From Microbacterium halotolerans (GTDB taxonomy: Bacteria; Actinomycetota; Actinomycetes; Actinomycetales; Microbacteriaceae), in contig NZ_KZ984052.1 of the NCBI RefSeq assembly GCF_003569805.1, forward strand, positions 238,438-302,437: a stretch of 64,000 nucleotides of DNA, in the 5' to 3' direction. Below the pieces are notes generated by a model. That model was not told the origin of the DNA and ran no database searches. It was given only the letters and a program-made list of their open reading frames with translations. Of this stretch, positions 12,051 to 23,057 are shown in pieces; position 1 is the stretch's first letter, and each line of letters starts with the position of its first letter. The position numbers and the translations under genes were made by a program.

Positions 12051-14855
12051 GTGTCCACGGTGAACAGCTTCGGTGCCAAGAGCACCCTGAAAGTCGGCAG
12101 CTCCGACTACGAGATCTACCGCCTCGACGCGGTGGAGGGCCACGAGAAGCTGCCCTACAGCCTCAAGGTCCTCCTCGAGAACCTGCTCCGCACGGAGGAC
12201 GGCGCGAACGTCACCAAGGAGCAGATCAGTGCCCTCGGCAGCTGGGACGCTTCTGCTGAGCCGAACACGGAGATCCAGTTCACACCTGCGCGTGTGGTCA
12301 TGCAGGACTTCACCGGCGTGCCCTGCATCGTCGACCTCGCCACGATGCGTGAGGCCGTGACGGCGCTCGGGGGAGACCCGAACAAGATCAACCCGCTCTC
12401 GCCGGCCGAGATGGTCATCGACCACTCCGTCATCGCGGACCTGTTCGGGCGCGAGGACGCTCTCGAGCGCAACGTGGAGATCGAGTACGAGCGCAACGGC
12501 GAGCGCTATCAGTTCCTGCGCTGGGGCCAGACGGCGTTCGATGACTTCAAGGTCGTGCCGCCAGGGACCGGCATCGTGCACCAGGTCAACATCGAGCACC
12601 TGGCCAAGGTCATCTACGACCGTCCGGCCGACGGTGTGGTGCGCGCGTACCCCGACACCTGCGTCGGCACCGACTCGCACACCACGATGGTCAACGGTCT
12701 CGGCGTGCTCGGCTGGGGCGTCGGCGGCATCGAGGCGGAGGCGGCCATGCTGGGCCAGCCGGTGTCGATGCTCATCCCGCGCGTGGTCGGCTTCAAGCTC
12801 TCCGGCGAGATCCCCGCCGGTGTGACGGCGACCGACGTCGTCCTGACGATCACCGACATGCTGCGCAAGCACGGCGTCGTCGGCAAGTTCGTGGAGTTCT
12901 ACGGCGAGGGAGTCGGTTCCGTGCCGCTCGCCAACCGCGCCACGATCGGCAACATGTCGCCGGAGTTCGGCTCGACCGCCGCGATCTTCCCCGTCGACGA
13001 TGTCACCCTCGAGTACCTGCGACTGACCGGCCGCGAGGAGCACGCGGTCGAGCTCGTCGAGACGTATGCCAAGGAGCAGGGTCTCTGGCACGACCCTTCC
13101 CGCGAACCCGAGTACAGCGAGTACATCGAGCTCGACCTGTCGACGGTCGTGCCGTCGATCGCCGGTCCGAAGCGCCCGCAGGACCGCGTCCTGCTCTCGG
13201 AGGCGAAGGAGCAGTTCGACAAGGACCTGCTCAACTACACCTCGGCGTCGTCCGACATCGTCGACGAGGCCGGTGAGGAGTCGTTCCCCGCATCGGATCC
13301 GGCCTCGCTCGAAACCGAGCACGCCGAAACGGTCGTGCACCACAACTCGGCGAACCCGCCGGCTTCCGTGTCGCAGCCCGTGCAGATCCGCACGGCAGAG
13401 GGCGAGTACACACTCGACCACGGCGCTGTGGCGCTTGCCGCGATCACGTCCTGCACGAACACATCGAACCCGTCGGTCATGATCGCCGCGGGCCTCATCG
13501 CGCGGAAGGCGCGCGAGAAGGGCCTGAAGAGCAAGCCGTGGGTGAAGACCACGCTCGGACCGGGGTCGAAGGTCGTCACCGACTACTACGAGAAGTCGGG
13601 TCTCGACAAGGACCTCGAGGGTCTCGGCTTCTACACGGTCGGCTACGGCTGCACGATCTGCATCGGAAACTCCGGCCCACTGATCCCCGAGGTCTCGCAG
13701 GGAATCAACGACAACGATCTCGCGGTCACGGCAGTGCTCTCTGGCAACCGCAACTTCGAGGGACGCATCAGCCCCGACGTGAAGATGAACTACCTCGCGT
13801 CGCCGCCGCTGGTCGTCGCGTACGCGCTGGCCGGTTCGATGCACTTCGACTTCGACAGCGACGCCCTCGGCAAGGACTCCGACGGCAACGAGGTGTTCTT
13901 GAAGGACATCTGGCCGTCGCCGGATGAGGTGCAGGAGATCATCGACTTCGCGATCTCGCGCGAGCAGTTCATCAAGCAGTACAAGACCGTCTTCGACGGC
14001 GACGATCGCTGGCGCAATCTGCCGACGCCGACCGGCTCGACGTTCGAGTGGGACGCCGATTCGACCTACGTGCGCAAGCCTCCGTACTTCGACGGGATGA
14101 CGCACGAACTGACGCCTGTGCGCGATATCACCGGTGCACGCGTGCTGGCGAAGCTGGGCGATTCGGTCACCACGGACCACATCTCGCCCGCCGGTGCGAT
14201 CAAGGCGGACACGCCGGCCGGCCGGTACCTGAACGAGCACGGCATCGACCGCAAGGACTTCAACTCGTACGGTTCGCGCCGTGGAAACCACGAGGTGATG
14301 ATCCGGGGCACGTTCGCCAACATCCGTCTGAGGAACCAGCTGCTCGATGGTGTCGAGGGCGGGTACACCCGTGACTTCACGCAGCCGGATGCGCCGCAGT
14401 CGTTCATCTTCGACGCCTCGCAGAACTACCAGGATGCGGGAACGCCGCTCGTGGTGCTCGGCGGCAAGGAGTACGGCTCAGGCTCGTCGCGCGACTGGGC
14501 GGCGAAGGGCACGAGCCTGCTGGGCGTGCACGCCGTCATCACCGAGAGCTTCGAGCGGATCCATCGCTCGAACCTCATCGGCATGGGTGTGGTTCCGCTG
14601 CAGTTCCCGGAGGGCACGTCCGCCGATTCGCTCGGTCTCGACGGCACCGAGGTCTTCTCGATCACGGGCCTCGAGGAGCTGAACGAGGGCACCACCCCCA
14701 AGACGGTGCACGTCGTCGCAGAGCCCAGCGAGCATTCGGCAGACGGCAGGCAGCCGATCGAGTTCGATGCGGTCGTCCGCATCGACACCCCGGGTGAGGC
14801 GGACTACTACCGCAACGGCGGCATCCTTCAGTACGTCCTCCGCCAGCTCGTCTGA
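12051..14855 (+). CDS. acnA: Aconitate hydratase
   Basis: 934 residues, the AcnA/IRP-type length. Interconverts citrate and isocitrate in the TCA cycle, with a labile 4Fe-4S cluster. The three cluster cysteines are seen in [13 protein letters not shown] and [31 protein letters not shown] and the swivel-domain motif [13 protein letters not shown] are also present. Start GTG 12051 is preceded by GAAGGAG at good spacing. A roughly 100-residue Ser/Glu-rich stretch around residues 395-450 separates the first domains from the cluster region; actinobacterial aconitases often carry such an insertion. A terminator-like stem-loop follows. The upstream palindrome suggests transcriptional control. Confidence 0.97.
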   Translation: MSTVNSFGAKSTLKVGSSDYEIYRLDAVEGHEKLPYSLKVLLENLLRTEDGANVTKEQISALGSWDASAEPNTEIQFTPARVVMQDFTGVPCIVDLATMREAVTALGGDPNKINPLSPAEMVIDHSVIADLFGREDALERNVEIEYERNGERYQFLRWGQTAFDDFKVVPPGTGIVHQVNIEHLAKVIYDRPADGVVRAYPDTCVGTDSHTTMVNGLGVLGWGVGGIEAEAAMLGQPVSMLIPRVVGFKLSGEIPAGVTATDVVLTITDMLRKHGVVGKFVEFYGEGVGSVPLANRATIGNMSPEFGSTAAIFPVDDVTLEYLRLTGREEHAVELVETYAKEQGLWHDPSREPEYSEYIELDLSTVVPSIAGPKRPQDRVLLSEAKEQFDKDLLNYTSASSDIVDEAGEESFPASDPASLETEHAETVVHHNSANPPASVSQPVQIRTAEGEYTLDHGAVALAAITSCTNTSNPSVMIAAGLIARKAREKGLKSKPWVKTTLGPGSKVVTDYYEKSGLDKDLEGLGFYTVGYGCTICIGNSGPLIPEVSQGINDNDLAVTAVLSGNRNFEGRISPDVKMNYLASPPLVVAYALAGSMHFDFDSDALGKDSDGNEVFLKDIWPSPDEVQEIIDFAISREQFIKQYKTVFDGDDRWRNLPTPTGSTFEWDADSTYVRKPPYFDGMTHELTPVRDITGARVLAKLGDSVTTDHISPAGAIKADTPAGRYLNEHGIDRKDFNSYGSRRGNHEVMIRGTFANIRLRNQLLDGVEGGYTRDFTQPDAPQSFIFDASQNYQDAGTPLVVLGGKEYGSGSSRDWAAKGTSLLGVHAVITESFERIHRSNLIGMGVVPLQFPEGTSADSLGLDGTEVFSITGLEELNEGTTPKTVHVVAEPSEHSADGRQPIEFDAVVRIDTPGEADYYRNGGILQYVLRQLV

Positions 14856-14876
14856 GCCCGCGCCCGGCGACCAGCC

Positions 14877-14916
14877 AGGAACGCCTCGTCCACCACAGGT
14901 GGGCGGGGCCTTCCTG
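14877..14916 (+). terminator. Stem-loop after acnA
   Basis: AGGAA-GCC-CG-CCACC pairs across an ACA loop with GGTGG-CG-GGC-TTCCT, with a few single-base bulges, 22 bp after the acnA stop. There is no U-run, as is common in high-GC terminators. Confidence 0.6.
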
Positions 14917-14927
14917 CGTTCAGCCCC

Positions 14928-15000
14928 GCTGCCGAGATGCGCAGTCCTCGTCGAGATGCGCCGGTTCTGACGCCCAGATGTCGCAGAAGTGCGCATCTCG
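14928..15000. repeat. Dispersed intergenic repeat, copy A (73 bp)
   Basis: Contains two direct GAGATGCGC units and one inverted GCGCATCTC. By eye it matches the segment at 58682-58754 at 61 of 73 positions with no gaps. The outer arms CGAGATGCGCA and TGCGCATCTCG pair; the bases next to them differ between copies. It lies between acnA and dxs. See copies B and C. Confidence 0.8.
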
Positions 15001-15104
15001 TGGTCCCGTTTCGGCGCTGCGGAGCGGGCGGGGACGATCATCGGGATCGCCCCATTGCGCGTCAGGGCGAGACCTTCCAGGTCTGCTGGCGTAATCTCGA
15101 AGGT

Positions 15105-17057
15105 ATGACTCTGCTGGAATCTATCGGTGGGCCGCGCGACCTCGACGGGCTCACCCCCGCACAGCTCGAGAAGCTGGCCGCGGAGATCCGCGAGTTCCTC
15201 ATTGCGAACGTGGCCCGCACGGGAGGGCACCTCGGGCCGAACCTGGGCGTCGTCGAGATGACGATCGCGCTGCACAGAGTGTTCCAGTCACCGGATGACC
15301 CGATCATCTTCGACACCGGTCACCAGTCGTACGTGCACAAGCTGCTCACGGGCAGACAGGACTTCGCCGGGCTGCGCACGCGAGGCGGCCTCGCCGGCTA
15401 CCCGCAGCGCTCGGAGAGCGAGCACGACGTCGTCGAGTCCTCGCACGCATCGAGCTCGCTCAGCTGGGCGGACGGCGTCTCGCGCGCACTGGCGAGGACG
15501 GGCCGCTCCGACCGTCACGTCGTCGCCGTCGTGGGCGATGGTGCGCTCACCGGCGGCATGACGTGGGAGGCGCTGAACAACATCACCGACGACAACGAGC
15601 GCAATCTCGTCATCGTCATCAACGACAACGGGCGCTCCTACGCGCCGACGATCGGAGGCATGGCGCGCTACCTGAACCGCCTGCGGACGGCGGGGACGTA
15701 CCGCTCCCTCGACGAGAAATCGGGTCGGATGGCCGGGAGATTCGGATCGATCGGCCGTGCCCTCTATCGAGGTATCCGGGGCGGCACGCGCGGGTTCCTC
15801 TCGCGGTTCGCCAACTACTCTCCGCTGTACTCGCAGCTCGGCATCAAGTACCTCGGCCCAGTCGACGGGCATGACGTGCGGGCGATGACGGAGGCACTGC
15901 AGCTGGCCAAGTCGTACGGCGCTCCGGTGATCGTGCACGCCATCACCGACAAAGGGCGCGGCTACGAGCCCGCGCGCAATGACGAGGCCGATCAGTTCCA
16001 CGCCGTCGGCAAGATCGATCCGGAGACCGGCCGTCCCGTGGGGGGTGGCTCGGCCCAGTCGTGGACCGACGTGTTCGCGGACGAGTTGGTGAAGGTCGGC
16101 GAGAATCGCTCGGACGTCATCGCGATCACTGCGGCCATGCTCCGGCCTACGGGGCTCGCGCCGTTCGCCGAGCGCTTCCCCGATCGGGTCTACGACGTCG
16201 GCATCGCCGAGCAGCATGCGGTGACCTCGGCGGCCGGCCTCGCCTACGGCGGGCTGCATCCGGTCGTCGCCCTGTACGCGACGTTCGTGAACCGCGCCTT
16301 CGACCAGGTGCTGATGGACGTCGCACTGCATCGTGCCGGGGTCACTTTCGTGCTCGACAGGGCGGGCGTCACGGGCCCCGACGGGCCCAGCCACCACGGC
16401 ATGTGGGATCTCGCCCTGCTGCATATCGTGCCGAACATCCGGATAGCGGTTCCTCGCGACGCCGAGCGCGTCAGAGAGGAACTGCGCGAGGCCGTCGCGA
16501 TCGAGGACGCTCCGACGGTCGTTCGCTACTCGAAGGGTGCAGTCCCTGACGCGATCAACGCGATCGAACGGCTGGACGACGGCGTCGACGTCCTCTCGCG
16601 AGGCGAGAGCGAGGACGTCCTGATCGTCGGCATCGGACCGTTCGCCTCGGTCGGGCTCGACGTCGCCGCACGTCTGAAGGCACAGGGGATCGGTGCCACC
16701 GTCGTGGACCCGCGGTGGGTCGTGCCGGTGCCGCCCTCTGTGATCGGACTGGCAGCCAGACACCGTCTCGTGATCACTCTCGAAGACGGCATCCGAGTCG
16801 GAGGCATCGGCACCCGCGTGCGCCAGGTGCTGCGCGAGGCGGGCATCGACACGGCCGTCGACGAGCTCGGCCTGCCCGACGCGTTCCTCGACCACGCCTC
16901 GCGCGACGAGATCCTTGCGGACGCGGGGCTCACACCGGCGAAGATCGCTCAGGACGTCGTCTCGCAGGTGCTGGGCACACGGGTGCCCGTTGCGCGGTCG
17001 GAGTACGAGCACGATGTGCGCACTCCCACCGGCCCGGTCGACCACGCGTCACGCTGA
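15105..17057 (+). CDS. dxs: 1-deoxy-D-xylulose-5-phosphate synthase
   Basis: 650 residues. Condenses pyruvate and glyceraldehyde-3-phosphate to DXP, the first step of the MEP isoprenoid pathway, using thiamine diphosphate. Visible: FDTGHQSYVHKLLTGR, the ThDP/Mg motif VGDGALTGGMTWEALNN, the transketolase pyrimidine domain with DVGIAEQHAVT, and a C-terminal transketolase domain ending near residue 620. Start ATG 15105 gives MTLLESIGGPRDL with GAAGG just upstream. The open frame runs back through the repeat region and that extension is rejected. No other isoprenoid gene is adjacent. The 249 bp before it contain the acnA stem-loop and repeat copy A. Confidence 0.97.
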   Translation: MTLLESIGGPRDLDGLTPAQLEKLAAEIREFLIANVARTGGHLGPNLGVVEMTIALHRVFQSPDDPIIFDTGHQSYVHKLLTGRQDFAGLRTRGGLAGYPQRSESEHDVVESSHASSSLSWADGVSRALARTGRSDRHVVAVVGDGALTGGMTWEALNNITDDNERNLVIVINDNGRSYAPTIGGMARYLNRLRTAGTYRSLDEKSGRMAGRFGSIGRALYRGIRGGTRGFLSRFANYSPLYSQLGIKYLGPVDGHDVRAMTEALQLAKSYGAPVIVHAITDKGRGYEPARNDEADQFHAVGKIDPETGRPVGGGSAQSWTDVFADELVKVGENRSDVIAITAAMLRPTGLAPFAERFPDRVYDVGIAEQHAVTSAAGLAYGGLHPVVALYATFVNRAFDQVLMDVALHRAGVTFVLDRAGVTGPDGPSHHGMWDLALLHIVPNIRIAVPRDAERVREELREAVAIEDAPTVVRYSKGAVPDAINAIERLDDGVDVLSRGESEDVLIVGIGPFASVGLDVAARLKAQGIGATVVDPRWVVPVPPSVIGLAARHRLVITLEDGIRVGGIGTRVRQVLREAGIDTAVDELGLPDAFLDHASRDEILADAGLTPAKIAQDVVSQVLGTRVPVARSEYEHDVRTPTGPVDHASR

Positions 17058-17134
17058 CAGCAGCGTGACGGCGCCACGAGCCCGGCGCGGGTATAAGCTG
17101 AAGAGCTTTGCCCATTCCGAACGCTGAGAGAGTC

Positions 17135-19024
17135 ATGTCCCGTTCCCACACCGGCGGCGCGCGCCTGCCGCTGCATCGCGCACTGCTGCGTCTTCTGCCG
17201 TTCGCGAAGGCCGACCTGCCCAGAATCGGGCTGGGCGGGCTGTCCGCGCTGTGCGCGTCGATCGTCGCCCTGATGATCCCGACCGCCCTCGAATGGATCG
17301 TGGGAGGCCCGCTGTCGACGGGCGAGACCGAACCGGTGGTCTGGGGTGCGCTGGCCGTGCTGGGGCTGGGGCTGGTCGAGGCCGCCATGGTGTGGCTTCG
17401 GCGGTGGTTCGTGCTCGCGCCGTCGGCGTCGATCGAGTACAACGTGCGCACGCGCTTCTACAACCGTCTGCAGCGGCTTCCGATCGAGTTCCACGATCGC
17501 TGGCAGGGCGGGCAGCTGCTCAGCCGGATGATGCAGGATATCGGTCAGATCCGCCGTTGGCTCGCCTTCGGGCTGATCATGCTCGTAGTGAACCTGCTCA
17601 CCGTGCTGATCGGGGCGGCGCTGCTGTTCCAGTGGCACTGGGCGCTCGGCAGCGTGTTCCTCGTATCCGGTATTCCCGTGTTCGTGCAGGCGTTCCGCTT
17701 CGAGCGGCGCTACGGCATGCTCACCCGGCGCAGCCAGGACCAGCAGGGCGACCTCGCGACGAGCGTCGAGGAGAGCGTGCACGGCATCAGGGTGCTGAAG
17801 GCATTCGGCCGCGGTCCGGATGCCCTCACCCGTTTCACGCGCCAGGCCGAGGGCCTGCGCAGCACGGAGATGAGCAAGGCGCGCTCGATCGCGGTGATCG
17901 ACTTCGTGCTCGTCTTCATGCCGGAGCTCGCCTTCGCGGCCTGCCTTGCGCTCGGCATCTGGCTCGCCCAGGCCGGCGAGTTGGAGGTCTCGCAGCTGTT
18001 CGCCTACTTCGCCATGGCGACCATTCTGCGCTGGCCCATGGAATCGATCGGTTTCCTGTTCTCGTTCCTGCTCGACACCCGTACGGCGACCGACCGCATA
18101 TTCGAGGTGTTCGATTCCACCGACACCATCATCGACTCTGCGTCGCCTGTCGAGCTGACCGCTCCGCGCGGGGAACTCCGGTTCGAGGGCGTGCGCTTCC
18201 GCTACCAGGACGCGCGTTCGGGCGAGCGCGACCTGCTAGACGGCGTCGACCTCGCGCTCGCCCCGGGCGAGACGATGGCTCTGGTCGGGCTGACGGGGTC
18301 GGGGAAGACCACACTCACCACGCTGCCGACCAGGCTGTACGACGTGACGGGCGGCCGCGTCACGCTCGACGGCGTCGATGTGCGCGACCTGTCCATCGTG
18401 GAGCTGCGCACCCGGATCGCCACGGCCTTCGAGGATGCGACGCTGTTCTCGGCGACCGTGCGTGAGAACGTCCTGCTCGGGCGGGACGACCTCGACATCC
18501 AGTCGTCCGAGGCGGAACGTGTGATGCGGGAGGCGCTCGACGTAGCGCAGGCGGAGTTCGTCGAGGAGCTGCCTGACGGTGTGTCGACGATGATCGGGGA
18601 GGAGGGCATGAGCCTCTCCGGCGGGCAGCGCCAGCGGCTGGCGCTCGCCCGTGCCGTCGCGGCGCGTCCCTCCGTGATCGTGATGGATGACCCGCTGTCC
18701 GCGCTGGACGTCGACACGGAGGAGCGTGTGCAGGCCGAGCTGCGGAGAGTGCTCGCGGGAACGACGGCTCTCATCGTGGCGCATCGACCATCGACCGTGG
18801 CGCTCGCGGATCGTGTCGCCCTGCTCGAGCACGGCCGGATCACGGCGGTCGGCGCGCACACCGATCTGATGGCGTCGTCGGCCGGCTATCGCGCCGTCAT
18901 CTCCAGCATCGAGCACACGGAAGGCGGTGCCAGCCGCGATCCGAACCCGACGAGCGAACTGGACATCATCGCGGAGCGCGAGAGCCAGCGAGAACCGGCC
19001 CAGAACGAGGGGAGCACGCGATGA
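17135..19024 (+). CDS. ABC exporter half-transporter, degenerate-site subunit
   Basis: 629 residues: an N-terminal six-helix type IV transmembrane domain (about residues 20-320), then an ATPase domain with Walker [10 protein letters not shown], signature LSGGQRQR and Walker [13 protein letters not shown]. The usual catalytic Glu after Walker B is Asp, the mark of a degenerate nucleotide site in heterodimeric exporters. Start ATG 17135 (MSRSHTGG) has GAGAGAG upstream; a TTG at 17108 is possible but less likely. It overlaps the next half-transporter by 4 bp. Substrate unknown; the family covers drugs, lipids and peptides. Confidence 0.9.
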   Translation: MSRSHTGGARLPLHRALLRLLPFAKADLPRIGLGGLSALCASIVALMIPTALEWIVGGPLSTGETEPVVWGALAVLGLGLVEAAMVWLRRWFVLAPSASIEYNVRTRFYNRLQRLPIEFHDRWQGGQLLSRMMQDIGQIRRWLAFGLIMLVVNLLTVLIGAALLFQWHWALGSVFLVSGIPVFVQAFRFERRYGMLTRRSQDQQGDLATSVEESVHGIRVLKAFGRGPDALTRFTRQAEGLRSTEMSKARSIAVIDFVLVFMPELAFAACLALGIWLAQAGELEVSQLFAYFAMATILRWPMESIGFLFSFLLDTRTATDRIFEVFDSTDTIIDSASPVELTAPRGELRFEGVRFRYQDARSGERDLLDGVDLALAPGETMALVGLTGSGKTTLTTLPTRLYDVTGGRVTLDGVDVRDLSIVELRTRIATAFEDATLFSATVRENVLLGRDDLDIQSSEAERVMREALDVAQAEFVEELPDGVSTMIGEEGMSLSGGQRQRLALARAVAARPSVIVMDDPLSALDVDTEERVQAELRRVLAGTTALIVAHRPSTVALADRVALLEHGRITAVGAHTDLMASSAGYRAVISSIEHTEGGASRDPNPTSELDIIAERESQREPAQNEGSTR

Positions 19025-20835
19025 GCGCGACCGTGCAAGGGGTCGCCGGTGAGGACCGCGAGGACTACACCAGGGAGGAGAGCCGCGTCATCCGGCGCAG
19101 GTCGGGGCGACTCCTCCTCGCGCTGCTGCGCCCGCTGGGCTGGCGGCTTCTCGGCGTCTCGATCGTCGTCGTCGCGCAGACCGGATTCCGCGTGCTCGGC
19201 CCAGCGCTGCTCGCCATCGGCCTGAATACGGCTCTGCCTGCGGTGATCGACGAGGCGGACTGGGGACCCACGTGGCTCGTCGTCGGGGCGTACGCGCTCA
19301 CCGCGATCCTCGGGGCGGGGCTGCTCGCGTGGTACGACGTGCTGGCCGCACGGATCACCCAGAACGTCCTGCTCGACCTCCGCCTGCGTGTGTTCCGGCA
19401 CACCCAGCTGCTGAGTCTGGAGTTCCACGAGCAGTACACATCTGGACGCATCATCTCGCGCCAGACGAGCGATCTCGAGACGATCAGGGAGCTCTTCGCC
19501 GGAGGCCTCACCGAGCTCGTCGCCGGAGTGCTGTACGGCGGATTCACCCTTATCGCGCTGATGATCATGGATTGGCAGTCCGGTCTCATCGTGCTGGTCT
19601 GCGGTGGGCCGCTCGCGCTCCTGATGCGCTGGTTCTATCGCAGCTCGCAGTCCGCCTACCGCGGCACGCGCGTGCACAGCGCCCGCGTCATCGTGAAGTT
19701 CGTCGAGACGATGACGGGCATTCGCGCAGGAAAGGCATTCCGCACAGAGCCCCGCAACGAGGTCGAGTTCGGCAGGCTCGCCGGGGCGTACCGCAATGCG
19801 AACATGCGTGTCATCCGGCTGTTCGGCACCTTCGAGCCCGCTCTGATGGCCATTTCGGCGTTCGCGATCGGTGCCGTCGTTCTGTGGGGCGGCGTGCGCA
19901 TCACGTGGGAGTCGTTCACGGTCGGAGCGCTGCTGGGCGCCGTGCTGTACGTGCGCAACTTCTTCGCACCGCTGCAGGAGGTGGCGATGTTCCTGAACTC
20001 GTATCAGGCGGCGGCCGCTTCGCTCGAGAAGGTGTCGGGAGTGCTGGAAGAGCAGCCTTCCGTGCCCGACCCCGCGAACCCGGAGCCGCTCGCACAGGCG
20101 AGCGGGCACCTGCTCCTCGACGACGTCACGTTCGGGTACGGCGACGGTCGAACGGTGCTGCCGGAGCTGCGCCTCGACATTCCGAGCGGCCAGACGGTTG
20201 CGGTCGTCGGTACGACGGGTGCCGGGAAGTCGACCGTCGCCAAGCTCGTCTCGCGCTTCTACGACCCGACCGAGGGACGCGTCACTCTCGACGGCATCGA
20301 TCTGCGCGACCTGAGCCCGCAGGATCTCCGTCGCGCCATCGTCATGGTGACGCAGGAGGCCTACCTGTTCAGCGGGTCAGTCGCTGACAACATCGCGCTG
20401 GGGAAGCCGGGCGCGGCGATGGAGGAGGTCGTCCGTGCGGCGAAGGCGGTGGGCGCGCACGACTTCATCGAGCAGCTCCCCGACGGCTACGACACGAACG
20501 TGAACAAGCGCGGCGGCAGGGTGTCCGCGGGCCAGCGTCAGCTGGTGTCGTTCGCCAGGGCGTTCCTAGCTGACCCCGCCGTGCTGATCCTCGACGAGGC
20601 GACCGCGTCACTCGACATGCCGTCGGAACGGATGATCCAGGACGCTCTGCAGACGCTCCTGGCCGATCGCACGGCCATCATCATCGCGCACCGGCTGTCG
20701 ACGGTCGAGATCGCCGACCGCGTGCTCGTGATGGAACACGGCCGTGTGATCGAGGACGGCACCCCCGCCGCGCTGATCGCCGGCACCGGCACCTTCGCCC
20801 GCCTGCACGCGGCGTGGAAGGACTCGCTGGTCTGA
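19021..20835 (+). CDS. ABC exporter half-transporter, catalytic-site subunit
   Basis: 604 residues, the same architecture as its partner: transmembrane domain to about residue 345, then Walker [10 protein letters not shown], Walker [13 protein letters not shown] with the catalytic Glu, and H-loop [10 protein letters not shown]. Its signature is VSAGQRQL, not LSGGQ. In the heterodimer this weak signature would face the Walker A/B of the first subunit, whose Glu is replaced by Asp. The two anomalies therefore fall in the same composite site, as in TM287/288-type exporters (known for the family). The ATG overlaps the upstream stop (ATGA). A strong hairpin follows. Confidence 0.9.
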   Translation: MSATVQGVAGEDREDYTREESRVIRRRSGRLLLALLRPLGWRLLGVSIVVVAQTGFRVLGPALLAIGLNTALPAVIDEADWGPTWLVVGAYALTAILGAGLLAWYDVLAARITQNVLLDLRLRVFRHTQLLSLEFHEQYTSGRIISRQTSDLETIRELFAGGLTELVAGVLYGGFTLIALMIMDWQSGLIVLVCGGPLALLMRWFYRSSQSAYRGTRVHSARVIVKFVETMTGIRAGKAFRTEPRNEVEFGRLAGAYRNANMRVIRLFGTFEPALMAISAFAIGAVVLWGGVRITWESFTVGALLGAVLYVRNFFAPLQEVAMFLNSYQAAAASLEKVSGVLEEQPSVPDPANPEPLAQASGHLLLDDVTFGYGDGRTVLPELRLDIPSGQTVAVVGTTGAGKSTVAKLVSRFYDPTEGRVTLDGIDLRDLSPQDLRRAIVMVTQEAYLFSGSVADNIALGKPGAAMEEVVRAAKAVGAHDFIEQLPDGYDTNVNKRGGRVSAGQRQLVSFARAFLADPAVLILDEATASLDMPSERMIQDALQTLLADRTAIIIAHRLSTVEIADRVLVMEHGRVIEDGTPAALIAGTGTFARLHAAWKDSLV

Positions 20836-20846
20836 CCCCACTCCGA

Positions 20847-20908
20847 TTCTTCATTTCTGGCACAGATCCGGTGGGTCACCCACCCGGAGATGTGCCAGAA
20901 ATGAAGAA
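20847..20908. terminator. Long hairpin between convergent genes
   Basis: TTCTTCATTTCTGGCACA at 20847-20864 is the exact reverse complement of 20891-20908, and the 26 bases between also fold (CCGGTGGGT against ACCCACCCGG with one bulge). It sits 11 bp after the ABC exporter stop and 8 bp before the end of the convergent fadB-like gene, so it can serve both strands. Confidence 0.75.
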
Positions 20909-20916
20909 GTGTGCGG

Positions 20917-23052
20917 CTACTCGATGCCGCGGATCGGTGGGGTGTGGAAGGGGCCGCCTGCGGCGCGGGCTGCAGAGCCCGAGCGGTCGAGATAGGGCGT
21001 CACGCCGCCGTCGACGAACGGCCAGCCGGCGCCGAGGATGAGCGCGAGATCGATGTCCTCGACCTCGGGCACGACGCCCTCGTCGAGCATGATCCGGATC
21101 TCCCTGGCCAGTTCGTCCTCCACATTGCGCAGGATCTCGTCCGCGGTCATGGGGGAGTCACCGACGGTGACGGCCTTCGCTGCCTTCTTCGACCATCCGG
21201 TGATCGCCCCCTTCTTGTCGCGCTCGAGCGGTGAGTCGATCTCAGCGGCGGCATGCAAATTCGCGGAGCTGTGGAACCGCTCGGGGAAGTGGTGCACCAT
21301 CGTGTCCTGCACGTGTGCGGCGACCTTCCACCCGACCAGATCGATGAGCTCGAACGGTCCCATCGGCAGACCGAGCGGGACGAACGCCTGCTCGACCTCC
21401 GTGAGCGGCGTGCCTGCGTCGACTGCACGTGCCGCCTCGCCCATCACCTTCGCCAGCAGGCGGTTGACGATGAAGCCCGGCGCGTCAGACGAGCCGATGG
21501 CGTTCTTACGGAGCTTCTTCGCGACCACATAGCCGGTGCTCAGCGCCTCGTCGCTCGCCTGCGGCGTGCGAACCACCTCGACCAGAGGCATCACGGCCAC
21601 GGGGTTGAAGAAGTGGAAGCCGATCAGGCGCTCAGGGTTCGTCAGTACGGAGCCGATCTCCTCGACCGACAGCGACGACGTGTTGGTGGCGAGGACCGCC
21701 TCGGGCGAGACGATCTGCTCGATCTCCCGGAACACCTGCTGCTTGACGCCGATCTCCTCGAATACGGCCTCGATGACGAAGTCGGCGTCGGCGAAGTCAC
21801 TCTTGTCGACAGTGCCGGTCACGAGCGCCCGGAGACGGTTGGCCGTGTCCGCGTCGACGCGGCCCTTGCTCTCGAGCTTGCCGATCTCGTCGCGGATGTA
21901 TCCGATGCCCTTGTCGACGCGCGCCTGGTCGACATCGGTGATGACGACGGGTACCTGCAGGCGCCGCACGAACAGCAGCGCGAACTGGCTGGCCATCAGG
22001 CCCGCTCCGATCACGCCGACCTTGTTGACGGGACGGGCGATCGACTTGTCCGGTGCGCCGACGGGACGCTTGGCGCGCTTCTGCACGAGGTCGAACGCAT
22101 ACATCGAAGCCGCGAACTGGTCGCCGACGATCAGGTCGCTGAGTGCTTCGTCCTCCCGAGCGAAGCCCTCCTCCCGCGTGCCCGATCGTGCCTTCTCGAG
22201 CAGCTCGAGCGCACGGTAGGGCGAGCGCGGCACGGTGCCGATCTTTGACTCGAGCATGCCACGGGCGACCTTGATGGCCGCCGGCCACTTCACCGTCTTC
22301 TCGATCCTGCCCGGCTGATGGGGCCGTTCGACCCGGATGTCGCCGGCCAGCACGCCGTCCGCCCACGCCAGCGAGGACTCCAGATATGCAGCCGGGGAGA
22401 AGATGGCGTCGAAGATGCCGAGATCCTTCGCCTGCTGCGGCTTCAGCGTGCGGTTCTGCTTGAGCGGGTTCGAGATGACGACCTCGAGCGCGTTCTCGAT
22501 GCCGATCAGGTTCGGCAGCAGGTACGCCCCGCCCCATCCGGGCACGATGCCGAGGAACACCTCGGGGAGCGCCACGGCGGCCGCGGACGAGTCGATCGTG
22601 CGGTAGGTCGAGTTGAGCGCGATCTCCAGCCCGCCGCCGAGCGCAAGACCGTTCACGAACGCGAAGCTCGGAACGCCCAGCTCGCTCAGTCTGCCCAGTA
22701 CCTGGTGGCCGCGCTGCGCGATCAGCTGCGCGTTCTGCTTCGACTGCAGTGCCGTGATCTGCGAGAGGTCGGCCCCGGCGGCGAAGATGTACGGCTTTCC
22801 GGTGATCGCCACGGCGTCGATCTCGCCGTCGGCTGCCCGGGCGCTGAGGGCGTCGAGCGTGGCGCTCAGCTCCGTCAGCGTGCGCGGCCCCAGCGTGTTG
22901 GGCCTGGTGTGGTCCCGGCCGTTGTGCAGCGTGATCAGTGCGAGGGTGCGACCGCTGGCGAGCGTCACGTCGCGCACGAGCGAGTGGGTGATGACCTCGT
23001 CGACGGAAGCGTCGTCGAGCGGGGTGAAGTCGATCGATGCGTAGTCGGTCAT
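20917..23052 (-). CDS. fadB: Fatty acid oxidation enzyme: enoyl-CoA hydratase / 3-hydroxyacyl-CoA dehydrogenase fusion
   Basis: 711 residues. Carries out steps two and three of beta-oxidation. The N-terminal crotonase domain (about 1-280) has the oxyanion-hole segments FAAGADLSQI and NGLALGGGLEIAL and PEVFLGIVPGWGG. The NAD-binding dehydrogenase domain starts near residue 340 with VGVIGAGLMASQFALLF, followed by ATNTSSLSV and IGFHFFNPVAVMPLVEVV, then C-terminal helical domains. Start ATG 23052 (MTDYASIDF), 5 bp after the thiolase stop; the frame continues upstream inside fadA as a shadow. It forms an operon with the thiolase. The gene symbol is by family; several paralogues are usual in Actinobacteria. 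Confidence 0.93.
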   Translation of the reverse strand: MTDYASIDFTPLDDASVDEVITHSLVRDVTLASGRTLALITLHNGRDHTRPNTLGPRTLTELSATLDALSARAADGEIDAVAITGKPYIFAAGADLSQITALQSKQNAQLIAQRGHQVLGRLSELGVPSFAFVNGLALGGGLEIALNSTYRTIDSSAAAVALPEVFLGIVPGWGGAYLLPNLIGIENALEVVISNPLKQNRTLKPQQAKDLGIFDAIFSPAAYLESSLAWADGVLAGDIRVERPHQPGRIEKTVKWPAAIKVARGMLESKIGTVPRSPYRALELLEKARSGTREEGFAREDEALSDLIVGDQFAASMYAFDLVQKRAKRPVGAPDKSIARPVNKVGVIGAGLMASQFALLFVRRLQVPVVITDVDQARVDKGIGYIRDEIGKLESKGRVDADTANRLRALVTGTVDKSDFADADFVIEAVFEEIGVKQQVFREIEQIVSPEAVLATNTSSLSVEEIGSVLTNPERLIGFHFFNPVAVMPLVEVVRTPQASDEALSTGYVVAKKLRKNAIGSSDAPGFIVNRLLAKVMGEAARAVDAGTPLTEVEQAFVPLGLPMGPFELIDLVGWKVAAHVQDTMVHHFPERFHSSANLHAAAEIDSPLERDKKGAITGWSKKAAKAVTVGDSPMTADEILRNVEDELAREIRIMLDEGVVPEVEDIDLALILGAGWPFVDGGVTPYLDRSGSAARAAGGPFHTPPIRGIE

Positions 23053-23057
23053 GCGTG

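Noticed and set aside
11907..14291. Minus-strand open frame of 794 codons opposite acnA
   Set aside because: Antisense shadow of aconitase; repeated HR/RD/VL strings and no domain.
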